Counted from the first letter of the stretch, positions 1 through 12,133 are shown. The stretch is 64,000 nt of DNA from Fremontodendron californicum (GCA_030761205.1 JAULJL010000003.1:33390301-33454300); one strand, 5' to 3'. The notes: a model not told the origin generated them from the letters alone. Numbers and translations are program-made.

Positions 1-1
1 T

Positions 2-323
2 CCGTTCTTACAGCCCTTTCGAGAAAAGGAGATTCCCCAAAAATTTGGATTAAGCGATCATCTGGTTCGCTAAGAAGGAGATTAAAAAGCTGGTCCTGTA
101 AATTTGCTTTCAATTCTAGCACAGTAATGTCGAAGATCTCGTTGGATAGAGCACTGTGATAGTGCTGAATGTTGATGGCCTAGTTGAGATTGTCTCTAAC
201 CAACGTTTCGTATTCACCTACGTTAAGTTGAGGAGGCAACCAATCGATTAATCGGCTTTCGAGTAAGCGGATACGGGCATACAATTCTATTTCCAAGTTG
301 GGGTCTTGATTCCCAAAATACTG
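2..323 (-). pseudogene. Exon-like open frame with one premature stop, unidentified
   Basis: Read on the minus strand from about 323 down to 2, one frame stays open for about 107 codons except for a single TAG at 180-182. The translation looks like real protein rather than low-complexity noise; it includes LEIELYARIRLLESRLIDW, then YETLVRDNLN-stop-A, then FDITVLELKANLQDQLFNLL. The stop is one C-to-T change from CAG (Gln). Just upstream on the minus strand is TATAGCAG, which could be a 3' splice site. It may be a decayed exon or a gene fragment carried by a repeat, and it runs off the left edge. I do not recognise the family and assign no function. Confidence 0.35.
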
Positions 324-530
324 CTATAGTAGGTATTGTAAACCTTCATCAGTTTTATGAATTTATAATGGTTCATTGTGTTGTACCGGATGACAAATCC
401 CATCTTTTGTACAGGATGGAATCTGATTCCCATTTTCTGGCTAGGGTTAATTGACTGAAAAACTGATAACTCATTCAATGCAAAACCTGATGATAAATCC
501 CATCCTTCGTACCGGACTGTCCAATAGTCC

Positions 531-963
531 CATCCATTGCAGAAGGAATCCAATTCCAATATTTTCTGCAACATTTGATTGACTGGAGAATAGCTGAAAT
601 CTATCTCTAACCCTAAATCATTAGTCTCATCCATTGCAGAATGAATCCAATTCCAATATTTTCTGCAGCATTTGATTGACTAAAAAATAGCTAAAACATA
701 TCCTTAACCCTAAATCATTAGTCTCATCCATTGCAGAAATAATCTAATTTCAATATTTTCTGCAGCATTTGATTGACTGAAAAATAGCTGAAACCCTAAC
801 CCTAAATCTGGTCAATAGTCCCATCCATTGCAGAAGGAATCCAATTCCAATATTTTCTGCAGTATTTGATTGACTAAAAAATAGCTGAAACCTATCTCTA
901 ACCCTAAATCATTAGTCTCATCCATTGGAGAAGGAATCCAATTCCAATATTTTATGCAGCATA
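531..963. repeat. 97-bp tandem minisatellite, 4.5 units, with telo-box-like motifs
   Basis: Units start at 531, 628, 725, 822 and 919, exactly 97 bp apart; the last is cut off near 963. Each full unit begins CATCCATTGCAGAAGGAAT, has a TTTGATTGACT core and ends in AACCCTAAATC, which contains one plant telomere heptamer (CCCTAAA). The third unit has AACCCTAACCCTAAATC. A degenerate relative begins near 401. A minus-strand open frame across 287-634 is a product of the repeat and is not called as a gene. Confidence 0.9.
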
Positions 964-1800
964 AAATTATATAAATTTAATATAAGAAATTAATTTTTAA
1001 TTTGTATAAATTTAATATAAGAAATCAAATTTTAATTTATATAAAATTTAAATAAGAAATCAATTTTTAATTTTTATAAAATTTAAATTAGAAATAAAAT
1101 TTTATTTTATATACAATTTAAATAAGAAATAAAAATTTTCTAAATAAAATTTTAATAAGAAATAAAATTTTATTTTATATAAAATTTAAATAAGAAATAT
1201 TTTTTATATATAATTTTAATAAGAAATATTTTTTTAAAAATTTTAATAAGAAATAAAATTTTATTTTTTATATAAAATTAAAATAATAAAATAAATTTTA
1301 TTTTTTATAAAGTTTCAATAAAAATTAAATTTTACTTTTTATAAAATTAAATAAATTATAGAATTTTTGTATATATATTTTTTAAAAAATAAAAACAAAC
1401 CAAGGTATTTTTTTATACCCTTTTGTTACAGATCTCACATATAAAATTTAAATAAGAAATGAAATTTTAATTTATAACTAGTTTAATTAAGAAAAAAATG
1501 TTTTTTATATTTAAATAAGAAATACATTTTTTATATAAAATTTTAATAAGAAATAAAAAAATTATAAAAATTTTAATAAGAAATAAAATATTATTTTTTA
1601 TAAAATTAAAATAATAAATTTTATTTTTTAAAATAAAAAATTATAATATTCTCTTATATTATTTTAAAAAATTAAAAAACAAACGAAGGTAATTTTTTAT
1701 ACCCTTTTGCAATTTTTAAATTTAAAATACAAAATTTTAAAAAGAATTTGTAATTTTTTTAAACGGTTATAAATTAAAATTTAACTAAAAAAATAAGAAA
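964..1800. repeat. AT-rich degenerate repeat block
   Basis: This stretch is nearly pure A/T. Variants of TTTAAATAAGAAATAAAATT recur every few tens of bases. A short GC-containing string (ACAAACCAAGGTA...TATACCCTTTTG) near 1394-1424 recurs with changes near 1679-1710, which points to an imperfect duplication of about 285 bp. No gene is visible. Confidence 0.7.
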
Positions 1801-1843
1801 ATACCAAGAGAAATTGCCACCCCATGGCGATTTCTTTTGGTAT
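1801..1843. repeat. Short near-perfect hairpin
   Basis: Arms 1801-1819 and 1825-1843 are complementary except at two positions, around a 5-nt loop. The stem is GC-containing and stands out in AT-rich surroundings. It could be the collapsed ends of a small inverted-repeat element or a structural site upstream of the CCCH gene. No function is assigned. Confidence 0.55.
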
Positions 1844-1971
1844 TTTTTTAAAAATTTACGTTGAAAAATTAATGAAGATGACGATTTTTCAATTAATTTT
1901 AGAATCAGTGAATTTTAAAATTTAATTTAAAAATAATAATAAAAAATAAAACAGCATAACAAAATCAAAAG

Positions 1972-1979
1972 TATATAAG
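1972..1979 (+). promoter_or_regulatory. Candidate TATA box of the CCCH zinc-finger gene
   Basis: TATATAAG lies about 310 bp upstream of the predicted start codon and is followed at once by an A tract of about 29 nt (1980-2008) and a GA-rich leader. A CT-rich stretch (2120-2155) and an AT dinucleotide run (about 2184-2218) lie between it and the ATG, as is common in plant 5' UTRs. The transcription start is inferred, not shown. Confidence 0.4.
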
Positions 1980-2011
<32 letters not shown>

Positions 2012-2024
2012 AGAAATCGGAGAG

Positions 2025-2175
2025 ATGAAGCCGCTCTTGTTTCACTTCAAAACCCTAGTCTTTTTGAAAAGAAAAAGAAAATGAAACTTCGAAAACCCAA
2101 AAACCCCCCAACAAACGCCACTTCTCTTTCTCTTTCTCTTTCTCTTTCTTTCACTGTCTCCTCTCCAAGTGAAAA

Positions 2176-2220
<45 letters not shown>

Positions 2221-2341
2221 AAACTCCACAGTGTCTCTCAAACCCAAAACAAAAAAAAAACAAAAAAAAGAGAAAACTGAAAAACCTCCATGGATCTTTA
2301 TGATACAACCAACGTTTTGTTCAGCAAAATCAAAATTTTAG
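2025..2341 (+). promoter_or_regulatory. Two overlapping upstream ORFs in the CCCH gene leader
   Basis: If transcription starts near 2005, the leader has an ATG at 2025 opening a 19-codon uORF that ends at 2084. Its stop overlaps the next ATG (2081) as ATGA. The second uORF (2081-2341, 86 aa) runs through the CT and AT microsatellites, coding SLSLSL and IYIYIY runs, and overlaps the main ATG at 2290 out of frame. Such an arrangement would lower main-frame initiation, and repeat-length changes could shift it. A transcript starting after 2081 would remove both. Confidence 0.35.
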
Positions 2342-5300
2342 ACCCAGAAAATGCTTCAAAAATCATGGGTTACATCCTTATCCAAGACTTAGCAGACAGG
2401 GATTTGTTGCGTTTAGCCTTTGGTCCTGAAACCCTTTTACAGTCCCTTGTTTTCAAGGCTAAAGCTTACTTAGGACTTTCTTCAAGCACTTTCTCTACTC
2501 CTTCTTTGAACCCAATCTCAAGACCTAACAGCTCCAACTCCAACAATTCACAAAACCCACTTCCTCCGTCATCTCCTAGCCTCATTCCAAAAAATGGGTT
2601 CTTGAAATTTTCAAAGAAGGCGCCTTCTTGGTCTCCAACTAGTAGCCCAAAGTCAAGTCCTTTTCTTTCTTATGAAAATATCCGCTCTGGGTCTCTCTTA
2701 GTTCCTCCAAGGACCGGGGATAACAACACTGATTTTATTGATGAGAATCAAATGAGTGATTATTTTTCATTCTTGAATGATTCATCCTTTTCTAAGAACG
2801 AGGACTTTGTTGGTCATAGAAGGAGTTTTTCAGCAAGTGATGCATGTTTTGGGACAGCTGAAGAAGCCGGTGGATTTGGTGGTCTTGTGGGTGGTTACAA
2901 GCCTTGTCTTTATTTTGCTAGAGGGTTTTGTAAGAATGGTGATAATTGTAAGTTTTCACATGGTCTTGGTGGTTTAGCTGATAATATTGATGTTAATGGT
3001 GTTATTGTTGGTTCACCTAGTAAAATGGACCTTTATCATCAACATGAGGAAATGATGAGAATGAGAGCAGCTGCTCATCAGCAAAGACTGGCTGCTGCTC
3101 AGTTGATGGCTGGTGCTTCTTCTCCCTTGCCTTATGAAAAAAACATGAATCTTTTTTTGCAACAGAAAACTGATACCCAGAGGTATATTAAGATTTCCCT
3201 TTTTTGTTCCTGCTGTCTGACTTTCTTTTTTTTTTTTTTTTGTGTGGCTATTTTACGTATAAGGCTCTTAAATTTTGTTCTCACCTTGGGCTTGTCTGGT
3301 GGTTATGGGATCCACATTAGGGTTTGTTTTGGTTTTACATAAACTTACCCAGAAATAAATTAGATATTATCTATTTGGCCTTTCTATCGTAGTTGTGCTG
3401 CTATGGATTGGTTTCTTTTAGTCGGTTTCTATTTATTTTTTTGTTTATGGTTTACACTTTTCCTGGTTGAATTTAAGAGACATCTATTTGGCTTTTGTCT
3501 TTGTTTTTGATGCTGGGATGCATAAAGTTCATTAATTTGAGTTTAGCTCAGCACTGGGGTTTTTTCTTATAAGATAATTGTTGGTTGGGGAGTACTGGTT
3601 CGTTAAAAAACCATAGCATGGGCATTGGCTTACTTTTCTATTATGCTAAAATTTAAGTTTTTTCATTTGGCACACTGTGATGTTGCAGAGCTGCTGCATT
3701 GATGATGGGTGAAGAAATTTGCAAGTTTGCCCAGGGCCGATCTGAGAGGAATGATTTTTTGGCAATGGGATTGGCAGAAAAGGCTAACTCAGCATCAAAA
3801 CAGATTTACCTGACTTTTCCAGCTGATAGTACATTTAAAGATGAAGATGTTTCAAACTACTTTAGGTATCTATTGCACTTCTAAATGGTCAGGCATTTTT
3901 TTCTCTGATTACATATGCAGTTTATGATTTATCATAGGTTTCTATGTTGGGTGGGGAGCTGCATTTTGATTATTTGTCCACCATAGATTTAGTTTTGATG
4001 TTGAATTTTAGGTTATAACCAATACTATGCAGTTTGACAGCCTTACCATAATGGTTACCTGGTGCTTATTGGAACCATGATCTCTATGATTGTGGTAGAC
4101 TCTACAATTACAGTAATTTTCACCATGCATCTCAAGGATTGTATCAATTAAAATGTTAACTGTATCAACTTAGCCTCATTCTGGTAATATACGAGATGGA
4201 TGAAAATCCACAGTGGATTACATTTAGCCTTGAACCCTACTGCCTTGTCTAGCTGTTGAATTAACTTTGATTGAGTCATCTGTATACTATCTATTTTGCA
4301 ATGAACTATACTTTTTTTTTTTTTTTGGAGATATGCAATATACTATACTTAAATTGCTAACCACTGTTCATCTCTAGTTAAATATTTATCCCATTATACA
4401 GTGTATACTATTTGAAAATATTTTAACTATCATAAACGCAATCTGATTGCTGTTGAACTCTTCAGGTAAAGAGGGGATAATCAATTAAATATGATCCATC
4501 TAGAAGCAAATGTTCATATAAAGGACATGTCAAATTGTCTATAGTGCTTGTAATGGTTAAAGGACTATACAAAAGACTGGAGGCATATTTCAATGGGATT
4601 CACATTTTTTATTCTATACATGTTCTTATTTTTATATTTACTGGTGGATAAAAAATCTTCAACTGGAGACCACTTGAAACTAACTCATTTGTTAGTTTTT
4701 GCAATATTTGATTGTCTTTATTTTTACTTTAGTGCTAGAGGATATATTGGAAGTTAAAGAATTTGGGTAGTTTCTGTATTTTGGGTTGAAAGAGGAAATA
4801 TATGTTACAAGATTTAGAAGTATGGAGAACAAGTCCTCTTACTCCAAGGAGTGATCAACTGTTCAGCAAAGTCAATTTTATATCACGAGCAACATGCAAA
4901 GTTTACCTCTGTCAATATCCCAGGAAAACATTTCATAAGAAATTCTGTTTTTTCTTATGAAAAAGGAGAGGTTTAGGGCTGCTGGGCTTGTTTGTGGACT
5001 TGGTCAAACCTGCAAGTAAGCTGTATAATAAGCCTGGTGGGGGTGAATGGACAAAATTGATGTTTCTGTGGATTGGGGATGGATTATTGCTGGATTTGCA
5101 TGTTTTCAGAAGCAGAATTGACAATTTATTTGAGTGAGAGTCTAAATGCTGTACTTTGGATATGGAGATTGTATTGCTATACCATAGATATAGGGTTTTG
5201 ACATTCATAGGGGATTGAGAATATTGTGTTTATTACAAATTTACAATAGAGTACAATTTTGAGCAAAAGGAACCCTGTTTAATATCCACCTTTGTTTAGC

Positions 5301-6904
5301 TGAGGCTTCCGTTTAACTGTATGTTGCTGTCAGATACTTGATTTCTTTTGATACAAAATTCTAAAAAGGACCTACCAAAGTGGTTTTCTTTGAATTTCGT
5401 AAATTTTAAGTTTGTGAATTTACTTTAGTGCTCCTGTATCTTTTAAAGCATGTTTGGACCAGTGCAAGATGTGAGGATCCCGTACCAGCAGAAGCGAATG
5501 TTTGGTTTTGTTACTTTTGTCCATCCGGAGACTGTGAAGCTCATTTTGTCCAGAGGAAACCCCCATTACATTTGTGATTCACGTGTGCTTGTTAAGCCCT
5601 ACAAGGAAAAAGGAAAAGTTCCTGACAAGTACGGCATCTTCTCTTGTTTGCTTTTTTATCTTGCATCTTGCCCTCATCATGCGTTGATTTTATAACTGTT
5701 AATGGAACAATTGCAGGAGGCAACACCTGCAACAACAATTTGAGAGGGGGAACTTTTCTCCATGTTCAAGCCCTTCGGGGCTTGACTCTAGAGAGCCATA
5801 TGACCTTCATGTTGGTAAGAAAACAAACAAGCATGGCTTTTTGTGGCTGTTTTGTTTTAATGAAATGATAGGGGGGGGGGATGGAATGGTTAAAATGATT
5901 GTTTCTCTTGTTTTATTTTGTTCTTACTTTAGATTTTGAGGTTCTTAATTTCTATTTATATACAGGGGCAAAGATGTTCTACAATGCACAGGAGATGATG
6001 TTGAGAAGAGAATTGGAAGAGCAAGCTGATCTCCAGCAAGCCATTGAACTGCAAAGGAGAAGGTTCATGAACTTGCAACTTCCAGACTTCAGGAATGATG
6101 GTATTCATCATCATCAACGCAGCCTATCTGTTGGTGCTTCTGTCTCCTTGCCTGCTCATTCCCATGCCAGTCAAAATGTTCATCCATCTGACAGCATTAA
6201 ACAAGAAGTTTCAGAAGGTTTGCTAATCAGCCTCAGTTCTATCTCAGATTATTATCTTTTTGTTGGATTTGTGAATCTCACTTTGGTGGTTGTGTGCTTG
6301 AATGTGTGGATAAGTTTCCTTTTCTCTTGTTCAAAAAAAGAAACTAAAATCAAAATCAGTTGCTCAATATGTTTGGGTTTGTCAAATCAAGGAATGGAAA
6401 AAAAACTTTGCTGTAGTGAAATTTATAATATCTCTTGTGGCAGTCAATGGTGATAATACAGCTGCTGCTGTTCCCTCAATTATGAATGCTGCTGAGCTGG
6501 AAGAAGTGAATTCAGCTTGTGTTCAGAAAGGCGGAGTTGGAAATACCCAAGAGCGTTCCAGCCCCAAAGGGTATGATGTCCATTAACAACAGAATTAATT
6601 TTGAAATTTAGATAAAATTTCCAACAACTACAGATGCTGTATTTCTTATTTTTATTGAAATTTTATTGTATACTGCTGTCTTCTGAGCTCTTCTAAAGTT
6701 GATTTTCTTCTAATTGTCTTTCTCATTTTTTTCATTTCCATTTCTTGTAGATGTCATGAGAGCAGTGTAGAGCATGCACTTCCTGATAGCCCTTTTGCTT
6801 CCCCTAAAAAATCTACTGAAAGTTCTGCTTTATGTGCTATTTCATCTTCTGAAAATGATCCATTACTGCCCATCATTTGTACTAGCGACATGGCCTCCAT
6901 TTAA
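2290..6904 (+). CDS. CCCH zinc finger and RRM domain RNA-binding protein (C3H46/C3H55-like), 7 exons
   Basis: Predicted exons are 2290-3182, 3689-3865, 5449-5628, 5717-5814, 5966-6217, 6444-6570 and 6751-6904. All junctions are GT-AG, the frame holds throughout, and they give 626 aa. A conserved helical N-terminus (about 1-63, DLYDTTNVLFSKIK...) is followed by a Ser/Pro/Asn-rich linker. One CCCH finger has C206, C214, C220 and H224 (C-X7-C-X5-C-X3-H). An RRM covers about 336-412, with RNP2 IYLTFP and RNP1 KRMFGFVTF. A Glu/Gln/Arg-rich helix follows (about 430-475, MMLRRELEEQADLQQAIELQ). This order is typical of the plant C3H46/C3H53/C3H55 group, which are expected to bind RNA; the target is not known from sequence. 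Intron 2 is 1.58 kb with nothing recognisable in it. Readthrough of intron 1 explains the longer open frame to 3342. The 3' UTR extends past 6904; its end was not determined. Confidence 0.93.
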
Positions 6905-9069
6905 GTTATCCTCTTCTTAATGCCAAGGTACTATCACTGTTTTAACATTGTTGTAACTTGAAGTCTCCTGCTATGATTACCAGAGTAGAAGGTATCTTTT
7001 TTTTTTTTTTTGTAATTGAGAATTACTTACCTTTTCTCAGGTTTTATTATGGGCATGAAGATAATGAACTGTAGGAAATAAAGGTAAGCATGGTCAGAAC
7101 TCAGAAAGGAGTATCTATAATTTATAAACTTATATTACTTGAATTCCATTCAAATGGTGTTCTTTTAATGGTTAGGTTTGATACTTTACTGATGCAGAAT
7201 AGTGGAGAAGCATATAAAAGAAGAATCCCCTAGATGTGTATAGCCAGATTTATATAGTGAAAGAGTAGATCCTAGAGAATATCTCAAAAAAGATCATCAT
7301 CATCATCTTCTTCTTCAATACAATACTACTAACAGCAAATGCATATTGGATACATAAATGACAGATGAACTGATTTTTGAGAGTAGGGCTTTTCTCTTTT
7401 CTCCTTTTGCACTTCTTTTGTAGGTATTTATTCCAACAGACAAAAGCAGAAGAAACCAAGGATAGTTAATTTATTGTATCATCAATCTATGCTTTGCATC
7501 TTCTTTCACCTTATGTGATAAAAACATTATGTAAAAGCTGAATTGCATGAATAGACTTTGAAGTCAGAAATGTGTACACATTTAACACAGCACAGTGAAA
7601 TGTCTTAGTATTATTTTTGGACCTTCAATAGGGAAATGCATTGAAGTCTGGAATTGAGGGGAAAAAGATCAGATCTTCAGAATATGGGGTTTGGTAATTG
7701 GTATATTATTTTTATATGTTGAACTTCTTATAGTAGTTATATATAGTATTTTGTTTTCAGGTTTCTTCCTTCCTGTTATTAAAGTGAAGAATCAAGAATG
7801 TTGGGTATTGGAAAGTTTGGTAAAAAAGCATTTATCTTTTTGCTAGGGCCACTTTGTCTCATTTTGTTATATGTTTAGGTCCACATGCAGATTGAAGGGT
7901 TAGGGGGTCACTCTTGCTCTTATCACATGGGGACGACTGACATTTATACAAAATGGAATCATGAGGGTGTCAGTCAGTCAGTCAGCCACTGCTCCTTTCC
8001 TTTTCATGTTTCAGGTCATGTAAATGTTTTATTTGCTTGAGTTAGATCTAGTAATCTTAATTTTGGGCACATAATTACAACGATATGATATGATATAATA
8101 TGAAAAATAATATAAATATGATAGTAATACATGAACATGTTAATTTATATAATGTAAATTATTAAAATATATAATATTTTAAATATGATTATAATATATA
8201 AAAAATAATATAAATATAATATGAACGCATGGATTGTCTTATTTTTCAAATTTTAAATATTTGGGATGATTTTTCTACCTCAGCTACAGCACACTGCTTT
8301 TATGTTTGCCTTTGCCAGATATTTTCAAGTTAAAGAAGGCTAAAAGGAAAGGCCAAAAGAAAAATAAAAACGAAAGTGTGAAGAAAAAGAGTTCATTAAA
8401 AAAAAAAAAAAAAAGAAACTGTGCTGCTGGGGGGTTAAATTCACGCCTCCCATTATGCATCAGCTTAATCAGCTGGCGATGGTTTCTATTTTGGCAGACT
8501 ATTTTTTGAACTCAAAGACTTTTAAAATAAAATTTTAAATTTTAACAGTTAATTTTTCGTTGACTCAAAATTATTTTTCAGAAAACAAACATAAAAAAAT
8601 ATTTAAAATATTTTTTTCGAAAAAAAAAAGGATCCATAATGTTAAAAAAAAAAAGTGAACAAAATCACGTCAGTAGCCTTAATAGTTAGAACTTAGTAGT
8701 AGCTGATAATATGGTCTACAATAATACCACCTTTAGTTTGGATTTTGTTGTATTGTTTTGTTTCCTATATATATATATATATATATATATTGATTTGTTT
8801 GAGTGGTCAGCTCAGCATTGTCATGAACATCTCTCATATGTTTCACAAGGCTGCATTCACTCCACTGTATTACTCTGGATATGTCTGCTAAAACAAGACT
8901 ACATACATTGTTAGTTTTAATTAATAATATTATTACTGTTTGTTGCTCACATTTTTTTCCCAATATTTTCAAAGTACAATGAGAGAAATTAAAAAAAAAT
9001 GATTAAATTTAACATGTTAATCAATGAGAAATTAATATTTAAGAAATTCTGGAGTTGACACATTTGAAT
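6905..9069. other. 3' flank of CCCH gene and intergenic sequence
   Basis: Contains the probable 3' UTR, a short CAGT repeat (7973-7985), AT-rich sequence with TGATATGATATAATATG runs (about 8080-8225), an A run at 8398-8414 and an AT dinucleotide run at about 8766-8790. No coding region can be supported. Confidence 0.6.
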
Positions 9070-9858
9070 TATTAAGAAAGGATCTAGCTTGTTTTTGTCA
9101 AACTGGGAGGATTGTTTACTAACAAAATTGGCAATAGGAATGATTATATCAAAGTCAGAATTTAGAAGATTAAGAACTTCTTCATATTCAGTTAATTTAT
9201 CTCCTCATATTTAGTTAATTTATCAAGCAACTCTTCAAATGAAATATAAGATTCTCGAGCTCTGACATTTGCAACAATCTCTTTGAAATCAACACCTATA
9301 CCATTGAGAGCATGGAAAACCAAATTCTCTTCAGTAACATGAGAATTAATCAGAGCAAGTTCATCAGAAATGCTTCTTAATTGTTGAAAATATTCGAACA
9401 TTGATTTGGCACCTTTAGGCTGAGTGAATTTTTCTCTGAGAGTCATCATCTTCTAAAGAGGAGTTGACAATATTAATGGATGAGGAAATCATGCCATATA
9501 AAAGAAGTTGATCCTGGCGGATCCAGTAATCATAAGTAGGATTTGGGATCATTTCTTTAAGAGGGTTAGAAGTATTTTGACAATCATTTCTGCTAGACAA
9601 GAGAGTGATCCATCAACATAGTCTAAAAGTTTGCAAAAAGGACTTGAATTGATTCCTCCAAGAGAGAAAAATAAAGTATGTGAGTTTGAGGGTAAGGTGG
9701 GCAGCGGCATTGATAGTAAAGAGAGGTGTTGGATGATTGGAAAATAAAATATTAGATCTGGTGTTGGTAGAAAATTCATTGACTACAATGGAACTGAAAT
9801 GGGTGGAAGTTGGATTAGGAGAGTTTCTGGCAGCATTGGAAATGGTTGGATTTGCCAT
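9070..9858 (-). pseudogene. Ty1-copia gag fragment, frameshifted and internally deleted
   Basis: On the minus strand a MANPTISNAARN start (9858) leads to copia gag landmarks spread over several frames: LTLKLT, FLSWRNQFKSFLQ, YVDGSLSC, WIRQDQLLLYGM, then LREKFTQPKGAKSMFEYFQQ, ISDELALI and FEELLDKLTKYEE (the UBN2-type gag region). About 60 residues normally found between WIRQDQLLL and LREKF are missing, and there are at least two frameshifts. A 22-23 bp tandem duplication around 9190-9230 repeats the LTKYEE segment as LTEYEE and breaks the frame. After NFVSKQSSQFDKNKLDP homology fades; no pol is seen. It is a dead remnant. Confidence 0.85.
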
Positions 9859-10260
9859 TGTGGTTAGCAAAAGACAAAGGATCGAAAGAAGAAAAGAAGA
9901 AAAAATAAAAATCAAGAATGTGTTCATCGAAGCTTGTTGGCTTTGATATCATAAAAAATTATAAAGAATTAAGAATATTTTGACGGAAAGACACACCACC
10001 ACTGAATTCATTAACTTGTATTTATAGTATAACTTTATATTATCTGATAAGTATAAGAACTAGCTATAAATAATACAAAAATAGTAGATAATACAAAGAG
10101 AGAGAAAGCGATCAGGAACTTTATCAACATCCTTTGAATTAGGTGTTATCAGCTTCATCAACATCTTTTAAACTAATCATGACTTTATCAACAACATGCT
10201 TTGAACTAATCAATTTCGATTTTCCTCCAATACTTCAATTCAAACCATATTCTCTAATAT
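9859..10260 (-). mobile_element. Leader, primer-binding site and probable 5' LTR of the copia remnant
   Basis: On the minus strand, upstream of gag, TGATATCAAAGCC (complement of about 9941-9953) resembles the tRNA-iMet primer-binding site TGGTATCAGAGC used by plant copia elements. Upstream of that is LTR-like sequence with a TATA motif (CTATAAATAC on the minus strand, near 10020) and a CT-rich stretch. The outer LTR end is not certain; TGTTGATAAAG-like strings near 10180-10190 are candidates. Confidence 0.5.
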
Positions 10261-10677
10261 TATAACTTTTCATTTTACACCCACCGAAATTCTAAAAAGA
10301 ACAACATTTTTGTTACAATAATTAATAAAGAACTATCATTTTAATTGCTAAATTTATTATTGATTTAACTAAAAAGAACTATTGGGAATCCTCGTTCAAT
10401 TTTTTGGTTTGATTTTATCTCAACTATCACGTTACGTGAAAGCAAAGACAAAAAATGTTGTGTTAGCCGAGGGCGAGGGGGAACCAAACCTAAGAAATCC
10501 GAATCCGAGACAATTATTAGAATATTGTTTAGGTTTACATGTCACTTGCGGAGTGTAGTTATCTCGTATTAGTTAGAACTTATAAGTGAGATATAAATGC
10601 ATAGAAGAAAACTTATGAATTTATTACTAATTTAAACTTTTGAATTCCAATAATATTTAATATGCATGTATGAGCCT

Positions 10678-10764
<87 letters not shown>

Positions 10765-11446
10765 CTGTGTGTTTTTCCATGGCTTAAGAATTGTTTTTTT
10801 TTTCTTCAACACTAAACATGAAATCGCGCATTTACCATCTCTACTGTTTTTTCATACCATCTCAAAATTGAGGTTAATACCTAATATATATATATATAAG
10901 ACTTCCTTCATAAGATTTTTTCTTCTTTTTGTTCATCATTTCCATGATATGTGTCATAATTGATATCAAATAATTAAGGAGGCAAGCCATTAATGAAAAG
11001 AGATAGAGATTCATTACGTTTTTGAATTCTTTCAATAATTTGTGACTTATTGATACTTTTTTTTTTTTTTACTTATCTAAATAATGTATTTGTTATCATT
11101 CAATAACATAAAGAGATGGAAAAAAACGACCCTTTCTAGATCCTTTAAAATAATGTGATAAAATTTTAAAAAAATTAAGTTTTGGATTCTAAACATTATA
11201 GATTATTGGAATTAAATCAAGTTAAACTTTATTGTTATTGGTTATGTGTCATATTCTTATTGGTTGTGTGGTGTGAATGCTTACATCATAATAAGCCCTT
11301 TATCTAACCTGGTTATATAAGCTTTATGTTGGTCGTCATTTGTATATGTGAGGGTTTTGATATTGGAACTATGTGAACTGAGTGTTCCGATTATGATGAG
11401 AGAATGAAATCAAATTTGGGTTGTTTGGTTTATCGAGTTTTTGTCG

Positions 11447-11483
<37 letters not shown>

Positions 11484-11623
11484 TGTTGGGTTTTATTAAT
11501 GAATATCCTAGGTGTATTTTATGTTGGATTTTATTAACTAATGCACTATAAGTGTGTTGCTTAAGATTATTATTCAAAGAATTTGTTAATAAAATTCTTA
11601 TGCGTTATTAAATCTTAAAGTAA
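10261..11623. other. AT-rich intergenic DNA with microsatellites
   Basis: Contains a long TA run at 10680-10750, followed directly by a GT run to about 10772, and a second TA run at about 11449-11480. An open frame across the first run (10670-10963) codes only IYIYIY and VCVCVC and is not a gene. Nothing else can be supported. Confidence 0.7.
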
Positions 11624-11639
11624 CTAATAAATATAAGTT

Positions 11640-11836
11640 GTCAACGTAAATTGGTTCAGTTGGTTCAGTATTTATTAATGTTTTGACAAGTATTAAGGTT
11701 CGAATCTCACCAGCAATCCCATTTGAGTAACTGATATGTAAGTACCACTATTAACCATTCTTGAGACATGTGACATACTCTGAACTTGCATTGGGATAGC
11801 TTTCATTTACCTAAACTTTTATGTAAAAAAAAAAAC
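11640..11836 (+). mobile_element. tRNA-type SINE with 16-bp target-site duplication
   Basis: The 197-bp element has an A-box-like TTGGTTCAGTTGG near 11650 and a clear pol III B box, GGTTCGAATCTC (11697-11708). It ends in an A-rich tail (11825-11835). It is flanked by the perfect 16-bp direct repeat CTAATAAATATAAGTT at 11624-11639 and 11837-11852. Internal promoter, tail and duplication together define a retroposed SINE. It codes no protein and depends on a LINE in trans. Confidence 0.88.
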
Positions 11837-12013
11837 CTAATAAATATAAGTTATAACATGATTGACATTAAGTATACACAAACAATGTGTATATATGAAA
11901 AAAATTACACTATATATAAGTACATGTAATTCTCAAACTCTAATGATTTTACCATCATTGTATAGGATAATCATATAAAAAATTATCATATTCATTGGCA
12001 ATAAAATTATTAG

Positions 12014-12133
12014 ACTTCACAAGTAGGATTAGTAGCGTGTCATATGCCCATTAGGATATAGTAAAAAATAATAATAATAATAAATAAAAAAATAAATGAG
12101 ACATGTGACAACTTTTTTTCTTACTTGTGAAGT
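12014..12133. mobile_element. Inverted-repeat MITE, copy 1 of a two-copy family
   Basis: The left arm ACTTCACAAGTAGG (12014 on) is partly complementary to the right arm ending ACTTGTGAAGT (12099-12133), around an AT-rich core with an AAT repeat. The right arm AGACATGTGACA is shared with the element at 31671-31774, including the adjoining AATAAATAA core. The left arm has diverged. No clear target duplication is visible. Confidence 0.6.

Noticed and set aside
2042..2308. Minus-strand open frames over the CCCH gene leader
   Set aside because: They are translations of the CT and AT microsatellites (IYIYIY, RKRKRK) and lie antisense to a well-supported gene.
4933..5208. 91-codon minus-strand open frame in intron 2 of the CCCH gene
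   Set aside because: No recognisable domain, an open frame in AT-rich intron sequence, no exon support.
10670..10963. 97-codon open frame starting MSLLYIYIY
   Set aside because: It is a TA/GT dinucleotide run translated; there is no domain or gene context.
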